Source: a bacterium BMS3Abin04 (GTDB taxonomy: Bacteria > Bacteroidota > Ignavibacteria > Ignavibacteriales > Melioribacteraceae). From it: a stretch of DNA of 38,961 nt. Position 1 is the stretch's first letter. Each line of letters opens with the position of its first letter. Location of the stretch: the NCBI GenBank assembly GCA_002898175.1, contig BDSW01000295.1, positions 1-38,961 of the forward strand. Reading direction: 5' to 3'. The notes below the pieces were generated by a model. It saw only the letters and a program-made list of their open reading frames with translations, was not told the DNA's origin and did not search any database. This document shows positions 1 to 8,627 of this stretch, piece by piece. A program made the position numbers and the translations under genes.

Positions 1-27
1 AATAATTTCTTTTTCAATAATTTATTT

Positions 28-56
28 AAGGCGGATAATTTCCGCCTTTTTGTTTT
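28..56 (+). terminator. Rho-independent terminator of a gene upstream of the window
   Basis: Perfect 8-bp stem aaggcgga/tccgcctt (28-35/41-48), 5-nt loop, followed by a T-rich tract. Confidence 0.8.
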
Positions 57-67
57 AAGAGGTAATT

Positions 68-583
68 ATGGATAGGCTTTGGTCTCCGTGGCGCTCAAAT
101 TATATAGAGTCTTTTAGTAAAAAAAATAAGGACGATGAATGTGTATTTTGCAAAGCTATAAGTGAAGATATACAAAGTGATGATAGTTTGATTATTTATA
201 AAGGGGAAAAAGTTTTTGTTATGCTGAATTTATTCCCTTATAATAACGGTCACTTAATGATAATTCCTTACAGACATATTTCCGATCCCTTATTGCTTAC
301 TGAAAAAGAAACAACTGAAATAATGAAGTTGAATAAAATGGTAATGGCTGCAATAACAAAAGTAATGAATCCGCAAGGATTTAATTTTGGAGCGAACTTC
401 GGTAAAGCTGCCGGTGCCGGTATACACGAGCATATTCATTTCCATATAGTTCCTCGCTGGATGGGCGATACTAATTTTATGCCTGCTTTAGGAGAAGTTA
501 AAATAATTTCTCAAGATTTATTGCAGACTAAAAAAAATCTTATGGAAGCTATTTCTAAATTACGCCTTATGCAAGAGAAATGA
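68..583 (+). CDS. HIT family protein (histidine triad nucleotide hydrolase/transferase)
   Basis: HIT motif HEHIHFHIVPRW; N-terminal LWSPWRSNYIE and C-x2-C (CVFC) typical of the Ap4A-type HIT family. Confidence 0.9.
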   Translation: MDRLWSPWRSNYIESFSKKNKDDECVFCKAISEDIQSDDSLIIYKGEKVFVMLNLFPYNNGHLMIIPYRHISDPLLLTEKETTEIMKLNKMVMAAITKVMNPQGFNFGANFGKAAGAGIHEHIHFHIVPRWMGDTNFMPALGEVKIISQDLLQTKKNLMEAISKLRLMQEK

Positions 584-638
584 ATGATGGAGTTTAATAT
601 GAATATATTATTGTGGCATAATAATAAGAGGATTTATA

Positions 639-1430
639 GTGATAAGCTGGAGTTTATTGAAAAATGTTTATTTATCAGAGATTAAAACTGATATTGAAAA
701 GTATTCTGACTTTCCGACAGAAACCATAAAAGAAGAAGATATTGCTACTTTGCCGAAACCTGTTCAAAGATATTTTAGGTATTGCGGTTATATCGGTAAA
801 GTAAAAATGGTTAATGCAAAAATCGATCTTGAAAACGTTTTTTTGAAAAGAGCACCAAATAACAAATGGATGCGATTGAACTGTCGTCAGTATAATTCGG
901 TTTCTAAACCAACGAGAATTATTTATTTAAAAAATAATATTTTAGGAATTATTCCTTTTGAAGCTCGTGATAAATGCCAAAACGGAAAAGGCAATATGCT
1001 TATTAAACTCTTAAAGCTATTTACTGTAGCTGATGCAAAAGGTTTAGAAATGGACAAGTCTGCTTTAGTAACGGTTTTGTCCGAAACATTTATTATACCG
1101 ACTTACGCATTACAAGATTATATAGAGTGGGAAGCAGTTGATAATAATAATGCGAAAGCAACTTTAACATATAATGACATAAAGGTAAGTGGAGCTTTTA
1201 ATTTTAACGATAAAGGAGAGATGGTTAGCTTTTATACAGATGACAGATATTTTGCAGAAAAAGATGGAGCATATAAAAAAATACCATGGTCAGTTATAGT
1301 GGATAATTATATGGAAAAAGACGGAATTAAGTTTCCATGCGAGATAAAAGTTATATGGCATTATGAGAGTAGCGATTTTGAATATTTCAAATGTAAAATT
1401 TCAAATATAGAATATAACATAATGAAATAA
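639..1430 (+). CDS. Uncharacterised protein, resembles the DUF6544/DUF6920 family
   Basis: Open frame from GTG; LPKPVQRYFRYCGYIGK N-terminal motif typical of this DUF. Confidence 0.6.
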   Translation: MISWSLLKNVYLSEIKTDIEKYSDFPTETIKEEDIATLPKPVQRYFRYCGYIGKVKMVNAKIDLENVFLKRAPNNKWMRLNCRQYNSVSKPTRIIYLKNNILGIIPFEARDKCQNGKGNMLIKLLKLFTVADAKGLEMDKSALVTVLSETFIIPTYALQDYIEWEAVDNNNAKATLTYNDIKVSGAFNFNDKGEMVSFYTDDRYFAEKDGAYKKIPWSVIVDNYMEKDGIKFPCEIKVIWHYESSDFEYFKCKISNIEYNIMK

Positions 1431-1776
1431 AGCACGAACGCACAGCAATGTATATAAAAAATAGGTGAATCAGTAGTAAATTAAAGAGAAAGTGTTAGTG
1501 CCCGTTTTAACTTTTATGTAATTTGATAGTATGAGGCGCACAATCGCTTACTTTTCGTATTCTTAACGTCAGCAGAAAATAAATGATTATTGTCCTGGAA
1601 AATTCATACTAAATAGATTTAATGGTGTTAAAGAAAAGGAATATTCTGTTTTATAAAAATTAAACTGCAAAGAAATATTTTCTATTTAATTATTGCATTT
1701 TAGAACTTCACCGAGTAATATTGTTTTTAATTTTTCAAAAACAAATCACCATTGTATTTTTTAGTAAGGATAAGTA

Positions 1777-2697
1777 ATGCCCGATAAATTTGAAAAGATT
1801 GAAACTACAAGAGTTAAAGAACTGGATGAAATATTAGGAAAACCATTTAAAGTATTAGATGATGGTTTTATAAGAGTTGTCGATTACATGGGTTCCGATT
1901 CATCCGTTGTACAGGCGGCAAGAGTTTCATATGGAAAAGGAACAAAGAAAAAAAGACAAGATCGTGGACTGATTCGTTATTTATTGCGTCATAAACACAC
2001 AACGCCTTTTGAAATGTGTGAGATAAAATTTCATATCAGGATTCCTATGGATGCATGGAGGCAGTGGATTAGACATAGAACCGCTAATGTAAATGAATAT
2101 TCTACAAGATATTCAATCGCTATTGATTCATCACAAACTACTCAGCCTGATGAATGGAGAATCCAGTCAAAATCAAATAAACAGGGAAGTACAGGTTATT
2201 TTGATTCCCAAATAGGTACAGAGTTTTCCGAAGATGAAAAGAAACTGCATAATTTAGCACGTGAGACTTACAATAAACGAATTAAAGCGGGAGTTGCTCG
2301 GGAGCAGGCAAGAAAAGATTTACCGCTTTCTACTTATACCGAAGCATATTGGAAAATAGATTTACATAATTTACTCCATTTCCTTAAACTTAGAATGGAG
2401 AAAAATGCACAATTGGAAATTAGAAAGTATGCTGAAATTATTGGAAATGAAATTGTTTCCAGATGGGTACCGTACACATGGGAAGCTTTTCTAGATTATC
2501 AAATGAATTCTTATAATTTATCACATATAGAAATGAAAATATTAAGGAGCATGCTCCAGGAGGATCATGAAACAGTTATCCTAATAGCTTCTGAGGCTGG
2601 CTGGTTGAAAATGAAGGAAGATAAATTAATAATGAATTTGGAAAGAGCGGAATTTGAAGAAAAATTGGAAGAGCTCGGAGTAAAGAAACCATGGTAA
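1777..2697 (+). CDS. thyX: FAD-dependent thymidylate synthase
   Basis: ThyX signature RHRTANVNEYSTRYS (RHRx7S) plus HTTPFEM. Confidence 0.95.
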   Translation: MPDKFEKIETTRVKELDEILGKPFKVLDDGFIRVVDYMGSDSSVVQAARVSYGKGTKKKRQDRGLIRYLLRHKHTTPFEMCEIKFHIRIPMDAWRQWIRHRTANVNEYSTRYSIAIDSSQTTQPDEWRIQSKSNKQGSTGYFDSQIGTEFSEDEKKLHNLARETYNKRIKAGVAREQARKDLPLSTYTEAYWKIDLHNLLHFLKLRMEKNAQLEIRKYAEIIGNEIVSRWVPYTWEAFLDYQMNSYNLSHIEMKILRSMLQEDHETVILIASEAGWLKMKEDKLIMNLERAEFEEKLEELGVKKPW

Positions 2698-2888
2698 AAT
2701 TATTATTTTTGTTGAAAATTTATTACTATAACCATTTTTAATAATTAGGAATTCTTTTTCGAAATATCTCTTATTCTTGATATTTTTAAATTTACCTCAG
2801 ATTATTAAGCCCTTAGTATTCGTTTGGTTCCTTCGAGACCTTTATTTTTAAATAGCAAAAAATCAGTTTTAAGATTTATCGAAAAGTT

Positions 2889-3371
2889 ATGAAGAAAATT
2901 ATAATTGCTGCAATATCAGAAAATAACATTATTGGTAAAAATGGAATATTACCTTGGAAGTCAAAAGAGGAAATGACAGTTTTTAAACAATTAACAACGA
3001 ACAACCCGGTTATAATGGGAAGGAAAACTTATGATTCATTAAAAAGAGTTTTAAAAGGAAGAACAAATTTAATTCTTTCTCATTCTGTTAATGAAAGAAA
3101 TGAAAAAAAAGAAGTAAAATTTTTCAATTCATTTTCTTCCGTCTATAAATTTTGTGAAAAGGAAAACTATGAAAAAGTTTTTATTATCGGGGGTGGGGAA
3201 GTTTTCAAGGAGGAGATTAATAATGTTGATGAGATGTTTATCTCAATTATGAAAGGGGATTTTGAAGGGGATGTGTTTTTCCCTGAGATTAATGAAAATA
3301 TATGGCACATTAATATGGTTGTTTATTATAGTGATTTTATTCTGTACAAATATATCCGGAACTCAAATTAA
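2889..3371 (+). CDS. folA: Dihydrofolate reductase
   Basis: IAAISENNIIGKNGILPW, MGRKTYDSL, IIGGGEVF motifs. Confidence 0.93.
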   Translation: MKKIIIAAISENNIIGKNGILPWKSKEEMTVFKQLTTNNPVIMGRKTYDSLKRVLKGRTNLILSHSVNERNEKKEVKFFNSFSSVYKFCEKENYEKVFIIGGGEVFKEEINNVDEMFISIMKGDFEGDVFFPEINENIWHINMVVYYSDFILYKYIRNSN

Positions 3372-3419
3372 TTTATTTTAGTATTTTTATCCTTCGTTAA
3401 AATATATATCTTTAGACTA

Positions 3420-5294
3420 ATGTCAGAAAACAAAATTAAAATATTACCGAGTAATTTATCCAATAAAATTGCAGCCGGAGAAGTTGTTCAACGACCTGCG
3501 TCGGTGGTTAAAGAATTACTTGAAAATTCTATCGACGCCAAAGCGAAAGGCATTGATTTAGTTGTAAAGCGGGCAGGTAAAGTGTTGATTCAAGTAGTTG
3601 ATGACGGTATTGGAATGAGCGAGGAAGATGCTCTCCTTTGCATTCAGAGGCATGCAACAAGTAAGATATATGATTATAAAGATTTAGAAGCTATTAAAAC
3701 CTTCGGGTTTAGAGGCGAAGCTTTAAGTTCAATTGCAGCAGTAAGTTTATTTGAATTGAGAACGGAGCGGGAAGAAGATGAGCTTGGGACTTCTTTATAT
3801 AACGATGAGTCTTCTGAAATTTATATAGAAAAAAATAGTTTTGCCAAAGGAACATCCATCTCGGTAAAAAACCTATTTTTTAATACACCTGCGCGTAGAA
3901 ATTTCTTAAAATCAAATGCTACGGAACTGAAACATATAATCGATACGTTCAAAAAAACAGCTTTGGCTCAGCCGGCAATTCATTTTAAATTGTGGAATGA
4001 AGATGATTTAATTTTTGATTTCCCAGCCGGTAGTATTGAGGATAGAATGAAATCGGTTTTTGCAGACAATATATTAGATGCTGTCATTGAAGTTAAGGAA
4101 ATTACCGATTTCCTTTCAATTACAGGTTTTACGGCTAAACCGGCATTCCTTAAAAAAAGCAAGGGCGAGCAATATTTGTTTATAAATAAAAGGTTTGTTA
4201 TTAATAGGTCGATAAACCATGCTGTGTTTTCTGCATATGAGCATTTGTTGGAAAAAGGGGATTATCCGTTCTTTGTATTGTTTATTTCATTAGATCCCTC
4301 TCGAATTGATATAAATATTCATCCTTCTAAATTGGAAGTAAAGTTTGAAGATGAAAAAGATATTTACTTGTTTGTTCAATCTGTAGTGAAAAAAAGTATC
4401 GGTTCATTTGATTTAACTCCGGCAATGACTTTTGATCCTAACAAACCTGAAAAGGAGAAATTAAAGTTCGATAATTTTAGAAATGTAAGGAAAGATGATT
4501 ACAGTGATAGACCAAGTTTTCTAGATAGAGAAGATCGGCGAAATAAATCTAGGAAAAGCATATTTGATGAAAATGAAATTGATATGATTTTTAGTTCCAT
4601 TAATAAAGAAATTAAAAATAGTGCTCCCGCCGGCTCAATTACGCATCCTTTTGAAAAACAATCGGAGCAAGAGATTTATCATGTTCCAACTAATAAAAAA
4701 GCCGTTCCCGATAACGAAGTAAGCGATTCAACCTTTATAGTTTCCTTGCACAACAAATATATTTTAACGCAGATAAAAAGCGGGTTAATGATAATTGATC
4801 AGCATGTTGCCCACGAAAGAATTTTGTATGAGAAAGCATTAAAATCTTTTGAAGCTAATTTACCGTTTGCACAGCAGCTTTTGTTTTCTCAAACAATACA
4901 TATGGATCCGGCAGACTTTGCGTTAGTAAAAGAACTTGAACCTTATCTTTCCAAATTGGGATTTGCATTAAAATATTTTAGTAAGAATACTTTAGTCATT
5001 GACGGTGTTCCGCCGGATATTAAAATAGGGACGGAAACAGATACACTCATGGAAATACTTGATGAATATAAGAAAAACCAAAGAGAAAAAAAGCTTGAAA
5101 CCCGTGATAATATGGCCGCATCGTTTTCTTGTAAAGCAGCAATTAAAGCAGGCGATAAATTAAGTGAACAGGAAATGCGTTTGTTGATCGATCAGCTGTT
5201 TGCTACTTCAATGCCGTATGTTTGTCCCCATGGCAGACCTATTGTAATTAAGATCCCTCTCGATGAATTCGACAAAAGATTTGGTAGGACCTAA
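3420..5294 (+). CDS. mutL: DNA mismatch repair endonuclease MutL
   Basis: GHKL ATPase motifs (LLENSIDAKA, DDGIGM, TFGFRGEALSSIAAV) and C-terminal QHVAHERILYE / CPHGRP. Confidence 0.97.
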   Translation: MSENKIKILPSNLSNKIAAGEVVQRPASVVKELLENSIDAKAKGIDLVVKRAGKVLIQVVDDGIGMSEEDALLCIQRHATSKIYDYKDLEAIKTFGFRGEALSSIAAVSLFELRTEREEDELGTSLYNDESSEIYIEKNSFAKGTSISVKNLFFNTPARRNFLKSNATELKHIIDTFKKTALAQPAIHFKLWNEDDLIFDFPAGSIEDRMKSVFADNILDAVIEVKEITDFLSITGFTAKPAFLKKSKGEQYLFINKRFVINRSINHAVFSAYEHLLEKGDYPFFVLFISLDPSRIDINIHPSKLEVKFEDEKDIYLFVQSVVKKSIGSFDLTPAMTFDPNKPEKEKLKFDNFRNVRKDDYSDRPSFLDREDRRNKSRKSIFDENEIDMIFSSINKEIKNSAPAGSITHPFEKQSEQEIYHVPTNKKAVPDNEVSDSTFIVSLHNKYILTQIKSGLMIIDQHVAHERILYEKALKSFEANLPFAQQLLFSQTIHMDPADFALVKELEPYLSKLGFALKYFSKNTLVIDGVPPDIKIGTETDTLMEILDEYKKNQREKKLETRDNMAASFSCKAAIKAGDKLSEQEMRLLIDQLFATSMPYVCPHGRPIVIKIPLDEFDKRFGRT

Positions 5295-5356
5295 TTAGCT
5301 GATTACGAAATCTAATTCTAAAAGTATTAATTTTAAAAAATATATTAATTTTAGTA

Positions 5357-5377
5357 GAACAGATTACTAATCTGTTC
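5357..5377. repeat. Perfect palindrome, 10-nt arms with 1-nt centre (gaacagatta c taatctgttc)
   Basis: Direct inspection; a half-site-like gcagattagtac follows at about 5411-5422. Confidence 0.7.
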
Positions 5378-5512
5378 GCTTGTGTCTGGCTACCGCAAAC
5401 TGTAAATAAAGCAGATTAGTACCCATTTCAAAGTAGTATACATAAATTCTAATTAAAGTAAACTTTATTAAAACTATTTAATAGCTATAATTCTAAACTT
5501 CAGGTATATTTT

Positions 5513-5640
5513 TGCATGCAATTATTTTCGTCAAAAAAATGAGATGAAATTATTATACTGATTATAATAAAAAGAGAAGCATTAGATAACTAATTTATTA
5601 ATATGCCTAAAAATAAAAGAAAAATAGATAGGTATTAAGT
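5513..5640 (-). pseudogene. Decayed copy of the C-terminal end of an MFS transporter (paralogue of the 7802-6534 gene)
   Basis: Closely matches about 6569-6695 at nucleotide level. Translation FLLFLGILIN*LSNASLFIIISIIISSHFF aligns with FPLFISVLINWLSYAPLFIIISIIISSSFF, with TGG changed to TAG. Confidence 0.8.
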
Positions 5641-5687
5641 TCTCTTGGTAACGGTACGACTGTTCCCGTATAGCAAAAATCTTTCTT

Positions 5688-5722
5688 CAAACATCCGATG
5701 TTTTTTAATCATCGGATGTTTG
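5688..5722. terminator. Strong hairpin downstream of higA; terminator-like or palindromic element
   Basis: Perfect 13-bp inverted repeat caaacatccgatg / catcggatgtttg with 9-nt loop. Confidence 0.5.
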
Positions 5723-5788
5723 CATTTGCGATTTACATAATTGATGATAGCATTTTTGTCGAGGAGTGGAATTAACAGAGAAGAAATA

Positions 5789-6070
5789 TTATACTAATAC
5801 TTTAACGCGAGATAATCTAACTTTCTTTCTCGCTTTAGACAAGTTAAAATTCTGCTGCATATTTAACCATAGTTCAGGTGTAGTATTAAAGGTTTTGCTC
5901 AACCTTAATGCCATTTCTGTACTAATACCTGAATGACCATTAATCAATTCCGACAAAGTATTGCGTGTAACTCCTAAAGCTTTAGCTGCTTCTGTAATTG
6001 TAATGTTTAAGGGTTTTATGTAGAGCTCCTTTAAAATTTCACCTGGATGTTCAGGGTTGTGCATTTTCAT
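5789..6070 (-). CDS. higA: HigA-family HTH (XRE) antitoxin
   Basis: [57 protein letters not shown] is the characteristic HigA/VapI HTH. Confidence 0.92.
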   Translation of the reverse strand: MKMHNPEHPGEILKELYIKPLNITITEAAKALGVTRNTLSELINGHSGISTEMALRLSKTFNTTPELWLNMQQNFNLSKARKKVRLSRVKVLV

Positions 6071-6092
6071 TTTTGAAATTCCTTTTCTTTAT

Positions 6093-6373
6093 TTAATGAT
6101 AATCTAAATAATCCATATCATGTATATCACCTTTTTCAAATCTAAAAACTATTTTCCAGTTCCCGCTTACGTTTATTGACCAATATCCTTTATAATCACT
6201 ACTTAATTTATGTAAGTTAAAACCCGGAAAAATTTTAAGTCTTCAATATTTTTTGCTGATTGAAGAAGAGTTAAAAGCAATTTCAATCGCTTTCTATGAG
6301 TCTGATGTATTTTAGATGAATTGCCATTCTCAAAAAACTTCTGAAGTTCTTTATGTTTTATAGATTCAATCAT
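6093..6373 (-). pseudogene. higB: HigB-type toxin, interrupted by a 1-nt frameshift
   Basis: N-part MIESIKHKELQKFFENGNSSKIHQTHRKRLKLLLTLLQSAKNIEDLK, then after a frame change at the A/T run 6228-6236: FPGFNLHKLSSDYKGYWSINVSGNWKIVFRFEKGDIHDMDYLDYH*. Confidence 0.87.
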
Positions 6374-6533
6374 TTGTAATACAACATAAGGTGACAACTG
6401 TCAATTGTCAATGAAAAAGATTAAATGTTTTTTGATTTGTTCCATCTCCTTCTGAGAAGCAATTCTCAGCAAAGGAAAAATAATATAAATATATCTAAGT
6501 CATAAATTAAATTTAAAATATATAGAATCAATA

Positions 6534-7802
6534 TTATTCTTTTTGATTCACGGCAGATGCTGTATAGTTACATTCAATTCTTTTCGTAAGAAAAAATGAA
6601 GATGAAATTATTATACTTATTATAATAAAAAGAGGAGCGTAAGATAACCAATTTATTAAAACACTTATAAATAAAGGGAAAATAGTAATCGTTAAACTTA
6701 AAGCCCCGAAAACTCCAGCATATAAAGCTCTATTGTTATCTTTTGAAATTTCAATAAGCATACCGCCGAAAGAAATTTTGTGTGCACTTAATGCACTTCC
6801 GCTTATAAAGAATAAAACTGCAAAATATTCAAGAGTTGAAAAATAAGCTAGTAAAATTGCAATTATCGGCAGCATCCCTTCGAGAACTATAGCAGCTCTA
6901 AGAACACCTTTGAAAGAATATTTTTTAACAATGTAATTCCATAAAAAATTTGAAAGAATCATTCCGATAATTTGAAATAGAAGAAAATTACCGACAAGTT
7001 CTTCATTTAAATGGAATTTATCTTTTGCTAAAGCAATATAAAATGGAATTATTGTAAGTGAAAATCCGGCAAGGTTGGAAATGATTATAAAATACTTAAG
7101 ATTTTTATCTTGACGTAGAACAGAAGGGATAGATCGTACTAATTCAGAAAATGTGAGTCGGGGATTTATCACTTCCGTGGCGGATTCTTTTACTGCAATA
7201 AATCCGAATGAAGCAATAATAAGCAAGCCGAAAGCTAATAGAAAGGCTATTTCGTAGTTTTGAGGATATTGATAAAGTTTAAGAACTTGGCGTACGGCAA
7301 GTGCGGAGACAAGAATTCCGATGCTGCTTAACAATTGTCTGATAACAAAAAATTTCTTTCTTAGTTCTCCCTTTATACTTTTCCCAAGCATATCCGTATA
7401 TGAAACACCGGCAAATGCACCGCTTAATGTAAAGATTATCATCCAGAAGTAAACCATTAAAATAACCGTAGTGGGAGACATTGACTTAAAATAGGAAAGT
7501 GTTAAGGCAACGCCTCCAAGTGCTAATACCCGTAGGTAAATACCGGTTAAAAGGTAGTTCTTTTTCTTCGGTTTCTTCGATAAAAACGCCGCAAATAAAA
7601 GCTGAGAGAAAACGGGTACCCCAATTAAAATTGTTGTTAGAATACCAAGCTGAAACTTTGTACCTCCGACTAATAAAATCAATCCAGGAAGAACTGTATT
7701 TCTATCAGCAAAAGTTTGAGCAAACGCCAACCACAGCGAATGCCAAGCAAACGCAAAGAAATTTCTTTTTTCATTTAGCGGTTTTATATTATTGCTTGGC
7801 AA
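6534..7802 (-). CDS. MFS transporter
   Basis: About 12 hydrophobic segments; MFS-like layout; N-terminal FFAFAWHSLWLAFAQTFADRNTVLPGLI. Confidence 0.8.
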   Translation of the reverse strand: MPSNNIKPLNEKRNFFAFAWHSLWLAFAQTFADRNTVLPGLILLVGGTKFQLGILTTILIGVPVFSQLLFAAFLSKKPKKKNYLLTGIYLRVLALGGVALTLSYFKSMSPTTVILMVYFWMIIFTLSGAFAGVSYTDMLGKSIKGELRKKFFVIRQLLSSIGILVSALAVRQVLKLYQYPQNYEIAFLLAFGLLIIASFGFIAVKESATEVINPRLTFSELVRSIPSVLRQDKNLKYFIIISNLAGFSLTIIPFYIALAKDKFHLNEELVGNFLLFQIIGMILSNFLWNYIVKKYSFKGVLRAAIVLEGMLPIIAILLAYFSTLEYFAVLFFISGSALSAHKISFGGMLIEISKDNNRALYAGVFGALSLTITIFPLFISVLINWLSYAPLFIIISIIISSSFFLTKRIECNYTASAVNQKE

Positions 7803-8124
7803 AATATTCCTTTACAGCATCTAATGGAGCTTTTTTGCTTGTTATAAAAGGTGTAATACCAAGTTTTTCTTTAATAATTTCAAAACTATCTTTACCCATT
7901 TTCTTACCGATGAATACATTGCATTGTGGGAGCAGTTCAACAATTAAATCCGGTTTACTTTGATGTTCCTGCCCGTATTCCGTTATTGCATAAGGATTCT
8001 TAATCTCTTTTGTAAAGTTTCCGTTCATATCGAAAAGGGAAAAAGAATATGTAATTCCGAAATGTCTTTTCCAAACTTCACAGTCTTTATCAGTTGCAAC
8101 TGCAATAAATTTATCTGAGTTCAA
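7789..8124 (-). CDS. NifX/NifB-type dinitrogenase FeMo-cofactor biosynthesis domain protein
   Basis: IAVATD... start, FSLFD, and VFIGKKMGKDSFEIIKEKLGITPFI typical of pfam02579-like proteins. Confidence 0.7.
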   Translation of the reverse strand: MNSDKFIAVATDKDCEVWKRHFGITYSFSLFDMNGNFTKEIKNPYAITEYGQEHQSKPDLIVELLPQCNVFIGKKMGKDSFEIIKEKLGITPFITSKKAPLDAVKEYFAKQ

Positions 8125-8261
8125 TTTGATTCTTCCTTTGGTCAGGCATTTTCTAATAGTTAATAAATTACTGCATTGTAAAATTACATGAATCTTATAT
8201 TAGTTTACAGCATCAAATAATTTTTGTATAATTTATTTTAAAAATAATATAGGGTGTAAAA

Positions 8262-8609
8262 ATGTTACAGACAAACTTAACGCATATTACAAGCGAAGAT
8301 CAATTTAATGAAATTATTAACAATAATGAAAACGTAATGGTTTGCTGCGGAAGAATGGGCCCGATGTGCGTTCCGGTTTATGAAATAATGGAAGATTTGA
8401 AAGGAGAATATTCTAATGTTAAGTTTGCGGATATGGAGTTCGATATCCCTTCAGCTCATATAATTCGCAATTTACCAGAATGCAGAACTTTTACCGGATT
8501 ACCATTTACGGTTTATTATAAGGATGGGAAACTTGTTAAAGCTACAAGCAGTATCCAGGACATGGATCAGGTTACATCAATTATAAATAACGAACTACTT
8601 AACCAATAA
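8262..8609 (+). CDS. Thioredoxin-like protein with non-canonical active site
   Basis: Thioredoxin-like order with cis-Pro-like TGLPFTVYYKDGKLV; VCCGRMGPMCVPVY in place of WCGPC; directly upstream of trxB. Confidence 0.75.
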   Translation: MLQTNLTHITSEDQFNEIINNNENVMVCCGRMGPMCVPVYEIMEDLKGEYSNVKFADMEFDIPSAHIIRNLPECRTFTGLPFTVYYKDGKLVKATSSIQDMDQVTSIINNELLNQ

Positions 8610-8627
8610 ATATTTACAGAAACGCCA

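Noticed and set aside
1431-1776. Intergenic stretch with possible attC-like or decayed-gene character (gttagtgcccgttttaac ... ttaacgtcagc)
   Set aside because: Core-site consensus (RYYYAAC/GTTRRRY) and paired arms do not line up, no integrase nearby, and no recognisable protein in any frame
6228-6236. Programmed -1 ribosomal frameshift in higB
   Set aside because: The run does not form a canonical X XXY YYZ heptamer in the zero frame and is too short for typical transcriptional slippage; mutation or sequence error is simpler
7499-7963. 154-aa + strand ORF
   Set aside because: Fully antisense to the MFS and NifX-like genes; low-complexity translation with no recognisable domain
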